Source: Asticcacaulis sp.
GTDB lineage: Bacteria; Pseudomonadota; Alphaproteobacteria; Caulobacterales; Caulobacteraceae
Length of the DNA stretch: 64,000 bases
Reading direction: 5' to 3'
NCBI GenBank assembly: GCA_024707255.1
Contig: JANQAC010000002.1
Coordinates: 1,792,001 to 1,856,000, forward strand
Below the pieces are notes generated by a model. That model had not been told where the DNA came from. It saw only the letters and a program-made list of their open reading frames with translations, and did not search any database. A program made the position numbers and the translations under genes. Positions 1 to 9,199 of the stretch are shown piece by piece (positions within the stretch are counted from its first letter, which is position 1; the number at the start of each line of letters is the position of its first letter).

Positions 1-204
1 CGTCGTGGTGGTGGTGATTTCCCACAGGGAATCCGGCCCTGGCAAAACCGGCGCATCCGTGACCTCCGGCGGCGTATCGGCCACGGTTGCGGCGGCCGTT
101 GTTGGCTTTGGATCAGGCCCGACCTGATCCATTACAGCGGGGGAAACCACGCCGAACACAAATCCTGCGGCGGCGGTAAAGGCCAGGGCAAGGGTGGGAC
201 TCAT
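1..204 (-). CDS. Hypothetical exported or anchored protein, C-terminus outside window
   Basis: The reading frame opens at 204 with an ATG preceded by a clear AGGAG ribosome site around 210 and stays open for 68 codons to the window edge. The first ~25 residues are hydrophobic and small (Ala, Phe, Gly, Val), as in a signal peptide or membrane anchor; the rest is rich in Pro, Thr, Ala and Val, like a periplasmic linker, ending here in a Thr run. No family is recognisable. Because the gene runs off the edge it is not a closed ORF. The frame, ribosome site and hydrophobic start make it credible. Confidence 0.5.
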   Translation of the reverse strand, partial: MSPTLALAFTAAAGFVFGVVSPAVMDQVGPDPKPTTAAATVADTPPEVTDAPVLPGPDSLWEITTTTT

Positions 205-382
205 GAACAAGGCTCCTGTCAAAACAAAAACCCCGCAATGCCGCCCACCGCCATATTAGGCTTGGAACCAAATCACGCCAAATCAAAAACACATCAAGCA
301 TTTGACTTTTATTGATTTTTTATACAGCCCACCTTGCCTAGAAAGCCCTGGCCTATACACGCCTTACCATAAATTTACAGGT

Positions 383-790
383 TCAGGTGCTGCACCGGTC
401 GACTACCTTGCCGTCAAGGCCGGTTGTCACCTCGCCTTCCGGCGTCCGCACCGTGCTTTGACCTTCCACAGCCTTGCCGCCGTGTGAGAAGGTCCACTGG
501 CCGGCGCCCTGCGCCACATCGCACTGGGATTTCCACGACACGACATCGCCATCACGCGTAAATTCCGGATCGCTGCACTTGCCGCCGGTCAAATCCTTCG
601 GCGGATTAAGCCAGCTATCCTCGGACATGCACATCCAGGTCGTGTTCTTGCTTGCCGCGCCATCGCCGGCTTTCGTCTCGACTTCGAGTTCCCATAACCG
701 GCCCTTTTCGTAAGCCGAAGCCTCGGTCGCGCCCATGACTGTAAACAGCGCCACAGCGGCGCTCAAAAGATACATATTGCGCAGTGTCAT
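383..790 (-). CDS. DUF3617-type secreted protein
   Basis: A 135-residue protein. I start it at the ATG at 790 rather than further upstream because a strong AGGAGG-like site sits just before it and the first ~25 residues then form a signal peptide ending near A-S-A. The mature part starts with G-R-L-W-E-L-E-V and has four cysteines, the pattern of small periplasmic DUF3617 proteins, which typically begin with 'G.W..T' and carry paired cysteines. The function of the family is unknown; a periplasmic location is inferred. It stands alone, with AT-rich DNA upstream. Confidence 0.7.
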   Translation of the reverse strand: MTLRNMYLLSAAVALFTVMGATEASAYEKGRLWELEVETKAGDGAASKNTTWMCMSEDSWLNPPKDLTGGKCSDPEFTRDGDVVSWKSQCDVAQGAGQWTFSHGGKAVEGQSTVRTPEGEVTTGLDGKVVDRCST

Positions 791-899
791 CTTTTCCTCC
801 TCAAAATCTTTACCCCTCTGAATTGAGCTTAGACCACATAAAAGGCGCAACTCAAGACCACTCTCATAGATGTTACACAGCACAAAATTGAATCACGTT

Positions 900-1040
900 A
901 ATCTATAATCGCACATAAAAATCTTTATTTAAAAATATTACGCTCTCATAATTCATGTAATTAAAAATTATATACATAATTCATTATTTTAAATTTCCAT
1001 GTATGATTCATGTATTTAAAATTGACACAATTACGACATA
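900..1040. promoter_or_regulatory. AT-rich intergenic region with direct repeats
   Basis: This stretch between the DUF3617 gene and the carboxypeptidase gene is far richer in A and T than its surroundings. It holds two near-identical 16-mers, ATTCATGTAATTAAAA at 951-966 and ATTCATGTATTTAAAA at 1006-1021, 55 bases apart, plus a third related CATGTATGA element. A TTGACA hexamer lies at 1022-1027 on the plus strand, but I see no convincing -10 at the usual distance. It probably carries the divergent promoters and a regulator site. Confidence 0.35.
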
Positions 1041-1170
1041 ACAAAATTGTGAAGACGTCGGAAGCAGCGACACTCTCGATACAAATGAAACCGCCGTATA
1101 TTGTATCAGATCGGTAAGTGTGTATTGTCACCACTTTGCAATCATAACTTCACAAAAACCGAGGCCGCTC

Positions 1171-2718
1171 GTGACTCTCCGATCCCCCTCCACCCTTCGC
1201 GCCCTGCTGACCGGCACGGCCTGCCTGTTCCTGGCCAGCGCCGCCCTGCCCACCTTCGCCGCCGACGATGCCAAAGCGAAGCCGGACGCCGCCACCGATA
1301 AAAAGACCGACAAGGATGACGCCCTGCCGCCCCTGCCGGACGACAAGACGATACACCAGTCGATCCAGCTTGATGGCAAGGCGCTGGGCTATGACGCCAC
1401 GGTCGGCAGCATTCCGGTGCGCGATGCCAAGGGCAAGAAGATCGCCGATGTCGTCTTCACCGCTTATATCGTGCCCGGCAAGGATGTCGGAAACGGTTCT
1501 GGTCGCCCCGTGACCTTCGCCTTTAATGGCGGCCCCGGCGCCTCCTCGGTCTATCTCAATATGGGCGCCGTTGGCCCCAAGCGCGTCCAGTTCGGCGATG
1601 AAGGCGACTCCCCCTCCGATTCCAGCGTCACCACCGACAATCCCAATAGCTGGCTCGATATGACCGACCTGGTCTTCATCGACCCGGTCGGCACCGGTTA
1701 TTCGCGCTCGCTGGAAGATGACGACGCCACCAAAAAGGATTTCTGGTCCACTGAAGCGGATATCCAGTATCTGTCGCGTGTCGTCTATGACTGGCTGGTC
1801 AAGAATGGCCGACTGCGGTCGCCGAAATACGTCATGGGCGAAAGCTACGGCGGCTACCGGGCGCCACGCATCGCCAATGCCCTGCAAACCCGCATGGGGG
1901 TCGGCGTCTCCGGCCTGATCATGGTGTCGCCCTATCTCGACCCGGCCGCTGTCGGCTCAGAAACCGCACTTTCGCCCCTGCCGTGGATGATCAACCTGCC
2001 TTCCATGGCCGCCGCCAATTTCGAGAAACAGGGCAAGCTGACTCCCGCCGCCATCGCCGAGGTCGAGCAGTATGACCGCACCCAGTTCGTTACAGACTTT
2101 CTGGCCGGCCGCTCCGATCCACAGGCCGTCAGCCGGATGGTAGCCAAGGTGTCGGAATATACCGGCCTCGATCCGGCGCTCGTGGCCCGCATGGATGGCC
2201 GCATCGACAGCATGACCTTCGTGCGCGAAAGCCACCGCAATGAACGCAAGATCGGTAGCTGGTACGATTCCAACGTCACCGCCTATGATCCCTTCCCGGA
2301 ATCGCCCAGCCAGAAGTCCGGCGACCCGATCCTGAACGCCCTGCTGGCGCCCACCACCAGCGCCATGGTCGATTTCGTCACGCGCGAGGTCGGCTGGAAG
2401 ACCGATGCCCATTACGAGGCCCTCTCCCCGGTCGTTGGCGAAAACTGGCAGCAATATCCCAATGAGGACAAGCCGGTCAGCGACCTGCGCCAGGCCATTG
2501 CCAACGACCCGAAGATGAAGGTGCTGATCGCCCACGGCTATAACGACCTGTCCTGCCCCTTCTTCACCTCGCGCCTGGTCGTCGACCAGTTGCCGACGTT
2601 TGGCGGCACCAAGCAGGTGAAACTCTCCGTCTATCCTGGCGGCCATATGTTCTACAGCCGCGCCGGCAGCGGCACCGCCTTCAAGGCCGACGCCAAAGCC
2701 CTTTACAGCAAGGATTAA
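1171..2718 (+). CDS. Serine carboxypeptidase-like (S10 family) exported peptidase
   Basis: S10 family serine carboxypeptidase, which removes C-terminal residues from peptides in the periplasm or outside. The frame is open from a GTG at 1120, but the GTG at 1171 has GAGG at the right distance and gives a clean signal peptide ending near T-F-A-A, so I prefer 515 residues. The oxyanion motif N-G-G-P-G-A-S-S, the nucleophile in G-E-S-Y-G-G-Y (Ser ~225), the Asp in N-D-L-S-C (~459) and the His in G-G-H-M-F (~492) are all present, so the triad is complete. The S15-like hydrolase follows after three bases, indicating an operon for peptide breakdown. Confidence 0.88.
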   Translation: MTLRSPSTLRALLTGTACLFLASAALPTFAADDAKAKPDAATDKKTDKDDALPPLPDDKTIHQSIQLDGKALGYDATVGSIPVRDAKGKKIADVVFTAYIVPGKDVGNGSGRPVTFAFNGGPGASSVYLNMGAVGPKRVQFGDEGDSPSDSSVTTDNPNSWLDMTDLVFIDPVGTGYSRSLEDDDATKKDFWSTEADIQYLSRVVYDWLVKNGRLRSPKYVMGESYGGYRAPRIANALQTRMGVGVSGLIMVSPYLDPAAVGSETALSPLPWMINLPSMAAANFEKQGKLTPAAIAEVEQYDRTQFVTDFLAGRSDPQAVSRMVAKVSEYTGLDPALVARMDGRIDSMTFVRESHRNERKIGSWYDSNVTAYDPFPESPSQKSGDPILNALLAPTTSAMVDFVTREVGWKTDAHYEALSPVVGENWQQYPNEDKPVSDLRQAIANDPKMKVLIAHGYNDLSCPFFTSRLVVDQLPTFGGTKQVKLSVYPGGHMFYSRAGSGTAFKADAKALYSKD

Positions 2719-2721
2719 GTC

Positions 2722-4662
2722 ATGACTTTCCGCACCCTTACCTCCGTCGCCGCCCTGCTGGCCCTGGCCGCTACGCCCGTCATGGCCAAGCCGAAGCCTG
2801 CCGCACCGGCCGCTAATGCCTCGGTCACCCCCATGACGCCGGATGTCTTCGACAGCTATGACAAGGTCCGGCCCGACGCCGATTTCGTCCGCCGCGTCGT
2901 CATGATCCCAATGCGCGACGGCACCAAACTCTACACCGTCATCGTCTTCAAAAAAGGCACCACCAACGGCCCGATCCTTTTGTCGCGCACGCCCTACGAC
3001 GCCAAAAGCACCATGGCGCGCACGCCGAGCCAGACGATCAAGGAAGTGCTGCCGGCGATGTATAATGAATTCGTCGACGACGGCTATATCATCGTGACGC
3101 AGGATATCCGCGGCATCCATAATTCCGAAGGCACTTTCGTGATGAATCGCCCGCTCGCCGGGCCGCTCAATGATACGAAGATCGATGAATCGACCGATGC
3201 CTATGACACCATCGACTGGCTGTCGAAAAACATCCCGGAATCGAACGGCAAGGTCGGCATTGTCGGCTCGTCCTATCTCGGCTTCACCTCGCTGATGGCC
3301 GAAATCAATCCGCATCCGGCACTCAAGGCCGCCGTGCCGCAAAGCCCGATGGTCGATGGCTGGATGGGTGACGACTGGTTCCATAACGGCGCCTTCCGCG
3401 TCAGCAGCTTCGACTATGCGCTGGAGCAAAGCACCGGCAAGGCCGAGGCCGGCGCCGCCATTCCCGGCGGCGTGGGCGACGATTACAACCGCTATCTTGA
3501 AGCGGGTTCGGTCGGCGATTACGCCCGCAAATGGGGCATCGACCAGGTGCCGTTCGTTCGCAAGCTGATGGAAAATCCGGCCTACACGACCTTCTGGTCA
3601 GGTCAGGCGGTCGACAAATGGATGGCCGAACAGCCGCTGAAGGTGCCGACCATGCTGGTCGTCGGCCAGTGGGATCAGGAAGACAGCTACGGCGCACCGG
3701 CGGTCTACAAGGCGATCGAGCCCAAGGACACGAATAACGACATGGTCTCCCTTGTCATCGGGCCGTGGCGCCATTCCGGCGTAAATCATTATGGCTATGA
3801 CCTGGGCGCTCTGACCTTCACCGGCGATACGGCACAGGAATTCCGCGTCAAGTATATGAAGCCCTTCTTCGACCACTACCTGAAGGGCGCCCCCGATCCG
3901 CATACCCCGCCGGTCCTGACCTATGCCACCGGCGTCAACCATTGGGACAGATCCCCCAAGTGGCCGATGGGCACCCTGACCCCGCTCTATATCGGCGACA
4001 ACGCCACGGCCAGCTTCGACAAGCCATCGGCGGCGGCGCATGATGACTATGTTTCCGATCCATCCAAGCCGGTGCCGTTTATTCCGCGTCCGATCAACAT
4101 GGCCGATTCCAATCAGTGGAAGCCGTGGCTGGTGCATGACCAGCGCTTTGTCTCCGATCGTCCTGATGTGCTCTCCTATACCAGTGCGCCGCTGGAAAAG
4201 GCCGTGCATGTCATGGGCGCGCCGGAGGTCGATCTGTTTGCCGCCACCAGCGGCACGGACAGCGACTGGGTGGTCAAGATCATCGATGTCTATCCTAATG
4301 AATCGCCGGAAGATGCTTCACAGGGTTCCAAGCCATCCACGGCCGGTTTCGAGCTGCCCATGGGCATCGAAATCTTCCGCGGCCGCTATGTCCACGGCTT
4401 CGACAAGCCGGCGGCGCTTACGCCCGGCAAGGTCGAGGAATACAAGTTCGCCCTGCCGAACATCGACCATGTCTTCCTGCCGGGCCACCGCATGATGATC
4501 CAGGTGCAGTCGTCGCTGTTCCCGCTCTATGACCGCAACCCGCAGACCTTTGTCGATAATATCTTCAATGCCAAGCCAGCCGACTATAAGGCGGCGACGG
4601 AAAGCGTTTATCGCGGCGCGGATACCGCCTCGGCAGTGTGGCTGCCGATTGTGAAGGAATAA
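2722..4662 (+). CDS. CocE/NonD family (S15) hydrolase, exported
   Basis: A 646-residue alpha/beta hydrolase of the X-Pro dipeptidyl-peptidase (S15)/CocE group, with a signal peptide in the first ~22 residues. The nucleophile is in G-S-S-Y-L-G (Ser ~184), the acid is probably the Asp in G-Q-W-D-Q-E-D, and the His is in G-P-W-R-H-S-G. The C-terminal third has the beta-jellyroll typical of the family. Members cleave X-Pro peptides, esters or glutaryl-beta-lactams, so the exact substrate cannot be read from sequence. The start lies three bases after the S10 stop, so the two are almost certainly co-transcribed and probably act together on peptides. Confidence 0.85.
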   Translation: MTFRTLTSVAALLALAATPVMAKPKPAAPAANASVTPMTPDVFDSYDKVRPDADFVRRVVMIPMRDGTKLYTVIVFKKGTTNGPILLSRTPYDAKSTMARTPSQTIKEVLPAMYNEFVDDGYIIVTQDIRGIHNSEGTFVMNRPLAGPLNDTKIDESTDAYDTIDWLSKNIPESNGKVGIVGSSYLGFTSLMAEINPHPALKAAVPQSPMVDGWMGDDWFHNGAFRVSSFDYALEQSTGKAEAGAAIPGGVGDDYNRYLEAGSVGDYARKWGIDQVPFVRKLMENPAYTTFWSGQAVDKWMAEQPLKVPTMLVVGQWDQEDSYGAPAVYKAIEPKDTNNDMVSLVIGPWRHSGVNHYGYDLGALTFTGDTAQEFRVKYMKPFFDHYLKGAPDPHTPPVLTYATGVNHWDRSPKWPMGTLTPLYIGDNATASFDKPSAAAHDDYVSDPSKPVPFIPRPINMADSNQWKPWLVHDQRFVSDRPDVLSYTSAPLEKAVHVMGAPEVDLFAATSGTDSDWVVKIIDVYPNESPEDASQGSKPSTAGFELPMGIEIFRGRYVHGFDKPAALTPGKVEEYKFALPNIDHVFLPGHRMMIQVQSSLFPLYDRNPQTFVDNIFNAKPADYKAATESVYRGADTASAVWLPIVKE

Positions 4663-4699
4663 AAAGAATCTCCTCCCTACGAAGTGGGGAGGAGAAAAA
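4661..4699. terminator. Bidirectional terminator-like hairpin
   Basis: CTCCTCCCT (4670-4678) and GGGGAGGAG (4686-4694) form a 9-bp stem with one G-T pair and a 7-base loop. It is flanked by A-rich sequence on the left and AAAAA on the right, so either strand reads hairpin plus U-rich tail. It sits exactly between the convergent S15 and WYL genes. The stem shares the CTCCTCCC/GGGGAGG core of the other palindromes in this window. Confidence 0.65.
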
Positions 4700-5446
4700 T
4701 TACTGCACCGTCGCCGAAACCGTCGAAGCCGCTCTTGTCGCAATGGTCGCCTCATACTGTGCGTGTTCTTCGTCACGCTCCGTCTTCCACGCCTTGAGCA
4801 AGACGGCGCGGCGCTTCGGATAGCGGTTTTCCATCGGCGTCCAGGAGATGATCCGGTCTGCCCGCAAATGTCGGAACGCCTGGCGCATCTCGCACCACAC
4901 CACCACCATGCGGATATGCTCGAAGAAACCCAGCGCGATCGGCCAGACCACGCGGTCGGTCGTCACTTCCTTGAGGTCGGTATAGCGCACCTCGACCCGG
5001 CACTCGCTGCGGATCGAAGCGCGGATATCGCCGAGATCGATCCGGCTCGGCGGCGTCGACCAGCTCGGCACGACCAGCAGGCCGGAGGTATCGATTTCAT
5101 CGGCCAGATCCTTCGGCAGCACAGCGACAATCTTGGTCAGGGCGTTCTGCGCCGCTGCCCCCAGCCGGGCATCGCCACGATCGGCCACCCAACGGACACC
5201 CAGAACCAGCGCTTCCAGCTCTTCCTGTGACAGCATCAAAGGTGGCAGCATATAGCCCGGCCGCAACACATAACCGACACCCGGTTCGCCTTCGATATGC
5301 GCGCCCTGAGCCTGAAGCGCACCGATATCGCGGTAAAGGGTGCGCAGGGAGATATCGAGCTCGCGCGCCAGTTCCGCCCCGGATACCGGATAACGATGGC
5401 GGCGCAACAGTTGCAGAAGGTCCAGCAGGCGGGTGGCGCGTGACAT
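4700..5446 (-). CDS. HTH and WYL domain transcriptional regulator (YafY/DeoR-like)
   Basis: A 248-residue regulator. Residues 1-60 are a DeoR-type winged helix (R-L-L-D-L-L-Q-L-L-R, then S-L-R-T-L-Y-R-D-I as recognition helix). The middle and C-terminal part is a WYL domain with V-R-Y-T-D-L and a W-P-I-A-L-G-F-F segment. WYL domains bind small molecules or nucleic acid and set the activity of the HTH. An AAAGGA site precedes the ATG. Upstream lies a set of TGACA/TGTCA repeats, a likely autoregulatory site. The target genes are not evident from the neighbourhood. Confidence 0.85.
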   Translation of the reverse strand: MSRATRLLDLLQLLRRHRYPVSGAELARELDISLRTLYRDIGALQAQGAHIEGEPGVGYVLRPGYMLPPLMLSQEELEALVLGVRWVADRGDARLGAAAQNALTKIVAVLPKDLADEIDTSGLLVVPSWSTPPSRIDLGDIRASIRSECRVEVRYTDLKEVTTDRVVWPIALGFFEHIRMVVVWCEMRQAFRHLRADRIISWTPMENRYPKRRAVLLKAWKTERDEEHAQYEATIATRAASTVSATVQ

Positions 5447-5482
5447 GACGGCATCCTTTGGTCAGGTGGGCTCAGGTACGCG

Positions 5483-5530
5483 ATACTGACACCTTCCTAC
5501 TATCTACCTGATGACACATTCTGTCAGTAT
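5483..5530. promoter_or_regulatory. Inverted repeats upstream of the WYL regulator
   Basis: ATACTGACA at 5483-5491 is the exact reverse complement of TGTCAGTAT at 5522-5530, with 30 bases between. A third arm gives TGACA-N5-TGTCA at 5512-5526. The arrangement lies directly upstream of the regulator start at 5446, as expected for an autoregulatory operator; the link to that protein is inference. Confidence 0.45.
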
Positions 5531-5568
5531 AATTCCGGCGAGACCGCAAATATTGTGAAACGGTAGAG

Positions 5569-6132
5569 TTAAAGCGCCAGAACCTGGTTTACTGCTTCAC
5601 GCATTTTCCTGGCTGGCGCGTATTGCGGATGCCTCAGGCCGATCACAGTCAGCATTCGGTCTCCAACCTGACAACGGGCAAAGTGAAAGCCGGTATCACC
5701 TAGCGGCGCCTGCTCCTCAACGCACATTCCCGGAATCCCGGTCAGGGCTGACCATCCTTTGGCGCTAAACACCAAAAGCTTATCCATTTTGTGCGCTTCG
5801 GCAATACTGAGTACTCTTTTCCGGCCGGCATCAGATTGCTCGGGCGTTGCAACGGCATAGCGTTGATCTCCGCCGCCGATCGCGCAGGGCACGAACTCGA
5901 AAAAAGTCACGCGGTTATAGAAGTCTGCGCGATCCCAGTCGAAATAGTTGGGAATGGCGTTGAAGAACTGAACCTTAGGCCAGGCGCCAGAAACAACGTT
6001 CGCAATAGATTCAATGGTGTAACCAGCATGGTCCTCCGGAGTCCAGGCCGAATAGCCCATAATTCCAAGACGCTGCCCCTTCAAACCCTCTGAGTCGTAA
6101 AGTGGTCCAACCCACGGCATATGTTCAATCAT
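5569..6132 (-). CDS. Hypothetical protein, possibly with a uracil-DNA-glycosylase-like fold
   Basis: A 187-residue cytosolic protein with an AGGGGG ribosome site. I do not recognise it with certainty. The segments L-G-I-M-G-Y near residue 23, F-Y-N-R-V-T-F-F-E-F-V-P near 70, the hydrophobic L-L-V-F-S and the late L-R-H-P-Q-Y recall the spacing of the first, middle and final His-Pro motifs in the uracil-DNA glycosylase superfamily, but catalytic residues cannot be assigned. It stands alone, divergent from the TetR gene at 6257. Confidence 0.5.
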   Translation of the reverse strand: MIEHMPWVGPLYDSEGLKGQRLGIMGYSAWTPEDHAGYTIESIANVVSGAWPKVQFFNAIPNYFDWDRADFYNRVTFFEFVPCAIGGGDQRYAVATPEQSDAGRKRVLSIAEAHKMDKLLVFSAKGWSALTGIPGMCVEEQAPLGDTGFHFARCQVGDRMLTVIGLRHPQYAPARKMREAVNQVLAL

Positions 6133-6221
6133 TTGAGCCCCCTGTCCGGTAATAATTGCCCTCTATCCATAGCCATAGTGCCAAGTTCTGTCAGCAGAAT
6201 TCAATCGATGATTCCATAGGC

Positions 6222-6259
6222 TTGACTTTCGCCAGGCAACATACATACTGGTCGGTATG
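6222..6259 (+). promoter_or_regulatory. Promoter with overlapping TetR-type operator; probable leaderless start
   Basis: TTGACT (6222-6227) and CATACT (6244-6249) are spaced 16 bases apart as -35 and -10. The -10 is inside the palindrome CATAC-TGGTCG-GTATG (6244-6259), the kind of operator TetR proteins bind, and the last base pairs are the ATG of the tetR gene itself. Transcription would begin within a base or two of that ATG, leaving no room for a ribosome site, so the message is probably leaderless and autorepressed. Confidence 0.6.
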
Positions 6260-6880
6260 GAAACGCACTCATCCCCGCGCCGCAATGCCGGCCAGACCCG
6301 CGAACGCCTGCTCAATGCCGCCTTTGAGGAGATCTATCATTCCGGCTTTCGCGGCAGCGACCTGAATACCATCCTGGCGAAGGCCGGCGTCACCAAGGGG
6401 GCGCTCTATCACCACTTCGATGGCAAGGACGCGCTCGGTCATGCGATCGTGGAAAATGTCATCGCCAAAATCACGCAAGATAAATGGCTGGCGCCGCTCG
6501 ATGATGTCGATGATCCGATCGATGCCCTGATCGGCATACTGGACAGCACCGGCACCTCAGAGGCCGAGGTCAATGGTGGCTGTCCGCTCAATAATCTGGC
6601 GCAGGAAATGTCGCCGCTCGACGAAGGCTTCCGCCTGCGCCTGTCAGAAATCTTCGCCAACTGGATCGGCGGCGTGACCGACGCCCTGCGGCTGGGCCAG
6701 GTCAATGGCAAGGTCCGGCGCGATATCGATCCACGCGAAACCGCCACCTTCTTCGTGGCCAGCTATGAGGGCTATATTTCCCTGGCCAAGACGGCGCAGG
6801 ACGCCCGCGTTTTGCGCTCCGGCATCAGGCAGTTGCGGGTTTACCTGGAAGGGTTGCGCGCCCCGATCAAGACAGCGTGA
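6257..6880 (+). CDS. TetR/AcrR family transcriptional regulator
   Basis: A 207-residue regulator. Residues ~10-60 form the TetR helix-turn-helix (R-E-R-L-L-N-A-A-F at the start, recognition helix V-T-K-G-A-L-Y-H-H-F). The C-terminal half is the helical ligand domain, with a Cys-Pro-Leu-N-N-L-A motif seen in a subgroup of quinone- or aldehyde-responding regulators. There is no Shine-Dalgarno; the operator covers the start codon. It lies upstream of prpBCD in the same direction with a ~95-base gap, so control of propionate genes is possible but unproven. Confidence 0.85.
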   Translation: METHSSPRRNAGQTRERLLNAAFEEIYHSGFRGSDLNTILAKAGVTKGALYHHFDGKDALGHAIVENVIAKITQDKWLAPLDDVDDPIDALIGILDSTGTSEAEVNGGCPLNNLAQEMSPLDEGFRLRLSEIFANWIGGVTDALRLGQVNGKVRRDIDPRETATFFVASYEGYISLAKTAQDARVLRSGIRQLRVYLEGLRAPIKTA

Positions 6881-6975
6881 GTTGACGCCAATCTTTACGT
6901 AGACGTAAATAACCTGCGACTTGACCTCGATGGTTTCAATTGATACCGTCAACAAAACGATACAGGGACATTTCT

Positions 6976-7866
6976 ATGACGATTGCATCCGCGGGCGCGA
7001 AATTCCGAGCGGCCATGGCCGCTGAAAAGCCCTTGCAGGTCATAGGCGCCATCAATGCCAACCATGCCCTGCTGGCCAAACGCGCCGGCTATCGCGCCAT
7101 TTATCTGAGCGGTGGCGGTGTGGCGGCTGGCTCGCTGGGGATGCCCGACTTGGGCATCAATACGCTCGATGATGTCCTCATCGATATCCGCCGCATCACC
7201 GATGTCTGCGATCTGCCGCTGATGGTCGATATCGATACCGGCTTCGGCCCGTCCGCCTTCAATATCGAACGCACGGTCAAGTCGCTGATCAAGTTCGGCG
7301 CGGCGGCCTGCCATATCGAGGACCAGGTCGGCGCCAAGCGCTGCGGCCATCGCCCCGGCAAGGAAATCGTCCCCACCTCGGAAATGGTCGATCGCGTGAA
7401 GGCCGCCGCCGATGCCAAAACCGATCCCGATTTTTTCCTGATTGCCCGCACCGACGCCATTGCGGTCGATGGCGTGGAGGCTGCCATCGAACGCGCCATC
7501 AAATGCGTCGAGGCCGGAGCGGATGGTATCTTTGCCGAAGCGGCCTATGATCTGGAAACCTATCGCCGTTTCGTCGACGCCGTGAAGGTGCCGGTACTGG
7601 CCAATATCACCGAATTCGGCAAGACACCGCTGTTTACGCGCGACGAACTGGGCGGAGCCGGCGTCGCTATCCAGCTTTATCCGCTGTCGGCCTTCCGCGC
7701 CATGAACAGGGCGGCGGAAAACGTCTATGAAGCCATCCGCCGCGACGGCCACCAGAAGACTGTACTCGATACCATGCAGACGCGCGAGGAACTGTACGAC
7801 CGCATCGGATATTACGCCTTTGAAGACCGCCTCGATGCCCTCTTCAACACCAATAAATTAAAGTAA
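6976..7866 (+). CDS. prpB: 2-methylisocitrate lyase
   Basis: PrpB splits 2-methylisocitrate into pyruvate and succinate, the last step of the methylcitrate cycle. The start at 6976 (M-T-I-A-S-A-G) has AGGGA upstream and gives 296 residues, the usual length; an earlier in-frame ATG at 6940 lacks a ribosome site. The phosphoenolpyruvate mutase/isocitrate lyase barrel is clear: D-I-D-T-G-F-G for metal binding and the catalytic loop K-R-C-G-H-R-P-G-K. prpC follows after 21 bases. Confidence 0.93.
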   Translation: MTIASAGAKFRAAMAAEKPLQVIGAINANHALLAKRAGYRAIYLSGGGVAAGSLGMPDLGINTLDDVLIDIRRITDVCDLPLMVDIDTGFGPSAFNIERTVKSLIKFGAAACHIEDQVGAKRCGHRPGKEIVPTSEMVDRVKAAADAKTDPDFFLIARTDAIAVDGVEAAIERAIKCVEAGADGIFAEAAYDLETYRRFVDAVKVPVLANITEFGKTPLFTRDELGGAGVAIQLYPLSAFRAMNRAAENVYEAIRRDGHQKTVLDTMQTREELYDRIGYYAFEDRLDALFNTNKLK

Positions 7867-7887
7867 ACAGGAACAAGGAAATGCCCC

Positions 7888-9042
7888 ATGGACGGAGACA
7901 TCCAGCCCGGCTTTAAGCCCAAGAAATCCGTGGCCCTGTCCGGCCAGATCGCCGGCAATACGGCCCTGTGTACGGTCGGCCGCACCGGCAATGACCTGGC
8001 CTATCGTGGCTACGATATCCTCGACCTGGCGGCGACGTCGGAGTTTGAGGAGATCGCCTACCTACTGGTGCACGGCAAGCTGCCCAATGTCAGCGAACTC
8101 AGCGCCTACAAGACCCGGCTGAAGTCCCTGCGCGGCCTGCCCGCCACGCTCAAGGCCGTTCTGGAAAGCCTGCCCTACTCCACGCACCCGATGGACGTGC
8201 TGCGCACCGGCGTGTCCGTCCTGGGCTGCCAGTCGGCGGAGCGCGAAGATCATAATCATCCCGGTGCCCGCGATATCGCCGACAAGCTGCTGGCAAGCTT
8301 AGGCTCCATGCTGCTTTACTGGTATCAGTTCAGTCATAATGGCAAGCGCATCGAGGTCGAGACCGACGATGACTCGATCGGCGGCCATTTCTTGCACATG
8401 CTGCATGGCAAGCCCCCACCGCTTTCCTGGGTGGATGCCATGCACACCTCGCTGATCCTTTATGCCGAACACGAGTTCAACGCCTCTACCTTTGCCGCCC
8501 GCGTCATCGCTGGCACCGGCTCGGACTTCTATTCGTGTATCATCGGCGGCATCGGTGCCTTACGCGGCCCCAAGCACGGCGGCGCCAATGAAGTCGCCTT
8601 TGATATCCAGAAACGCTACGACAATCCGGACGAGGCCGAGGCCGATATCCGCGCCCGTGTCGAACGCAAGGAGGTGATCATCGGCTTCGGTCACCCCGTT
8701 TATACGGTTTCCGACCCGCGCAATGTGGTGATCAAAGAGGTGGCCCGCCGCCTCTCCGCCGAACAGAACTCTATGAAAATGTTCAATATCGCCGAACGGC
8801 TGGAAAGTGTGATGTGGGATGCCAAGCGCATGTTCCCCAATCTCGACTGGTTTTCGGCGGTCTCCTATCACATGATGGGCGTGCCGACCGATATGTTCAC
8901 GCCCCTGTTCGTCATCTCGCGTACCGCCGGCTGGTCGGCCCATATCATCGAACAACGCCAGGACGGCAAGATCATCCGCCCCAATGCCCACTATACCGGC
9001 CCGGAGGATCGCCCCTTCGTGCCGCTGAAAGACCGTCCTTAA
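7888..9042 (+). CDS. prpC: 2-methylcitrate synthase
   Basis: PrpC condenses propionyl-CoA with oxaloacetate. It is a 384-residue citrate synthase-type enzyme, with R-G-Y-D-I near residue 37 and the catalytic region G-F-G-H-P-V-Y about two-thirds along, followed by a conserved S-A-V-S-Y-H active-site stretch. The short length and position between prpB and prpD favour methylcitrate over citrate synthase. An AAGGAA ribosome site precedes the ATG at 7888. Confidence 0.93.
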   Translation: MDGDIQPGFKPKKSVALSGQIAGNTALCTVGRTGNDLAYRGYDILDLAATSEFEEIAYLLVHGKLPNVSELSAYKTRLKSLRGLPATLKAVLESLPYSTHPMDVLRTGVSVLGCQSAEREDHNHPGARDIADKLLASLGSMLLYWYQFSHNGKRIEVETDDDSIGGHFLHMLHGKPPPLSWVDAMHTSLILYAEHEFNASTFAARVIAGTGSDFYSCIIGGIGALRGPKHGGANEVAFDIQKRYDNPDEAEADIRARVERKEVIIGFGHPVYTVSDPRNVVIKEVARRLSAEQNSMKMFNIAERLESVMWDAKRMFPNLDWFSAVSYHMMGVPTDMFTPLFVISRTAGWSAHIIEQRQDGKIIRPNAHYTGPEDRPFVPLKDRP

Positions 9043-9048
9043 ATCTTT

Positions 9049-9170
9049 CTCCTCCCCTGCGGAGCGGGGGAGGTGTCACGGCGTAGTCCGTGACGGAGGG
9101 GGCCTTTTCCCGCTTCTGAAGCCCCCTCCGTCTCGACAAGCTCGCCACCTCCCCCGTACGCTTGGCTATA
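9049..9170. repeat. Compound palindromic intergenic repeat
   Basis: Between prpC and prpD lie three nested palindromes: CTCCTCCCC with CGGGGGAGG, GTCACGG with CCGTGAC, and GGAGGGGGC with GCCCCCTCC, followed by a further CCACCTCCCCC copy of the first arm. This is the form of the REP-like elements scattered between genes in Caulobacteraceae. It lies inside the prp operon, so it may act on mRNA stability or reduce prpD expression relative to prpBC. Confidence 0.65.
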
Positions 9171-9199
9171 AGGGAAGGATAAATTGAAGAAAGCCCATC

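Noticed and set aside
1957..3429. A 490-codon frame antisense to the S10 and S15 genes
   Set aside because: It is a shadow of GC-rich coding DNA; the plus-strand proteins carry complete catalytic motifs.
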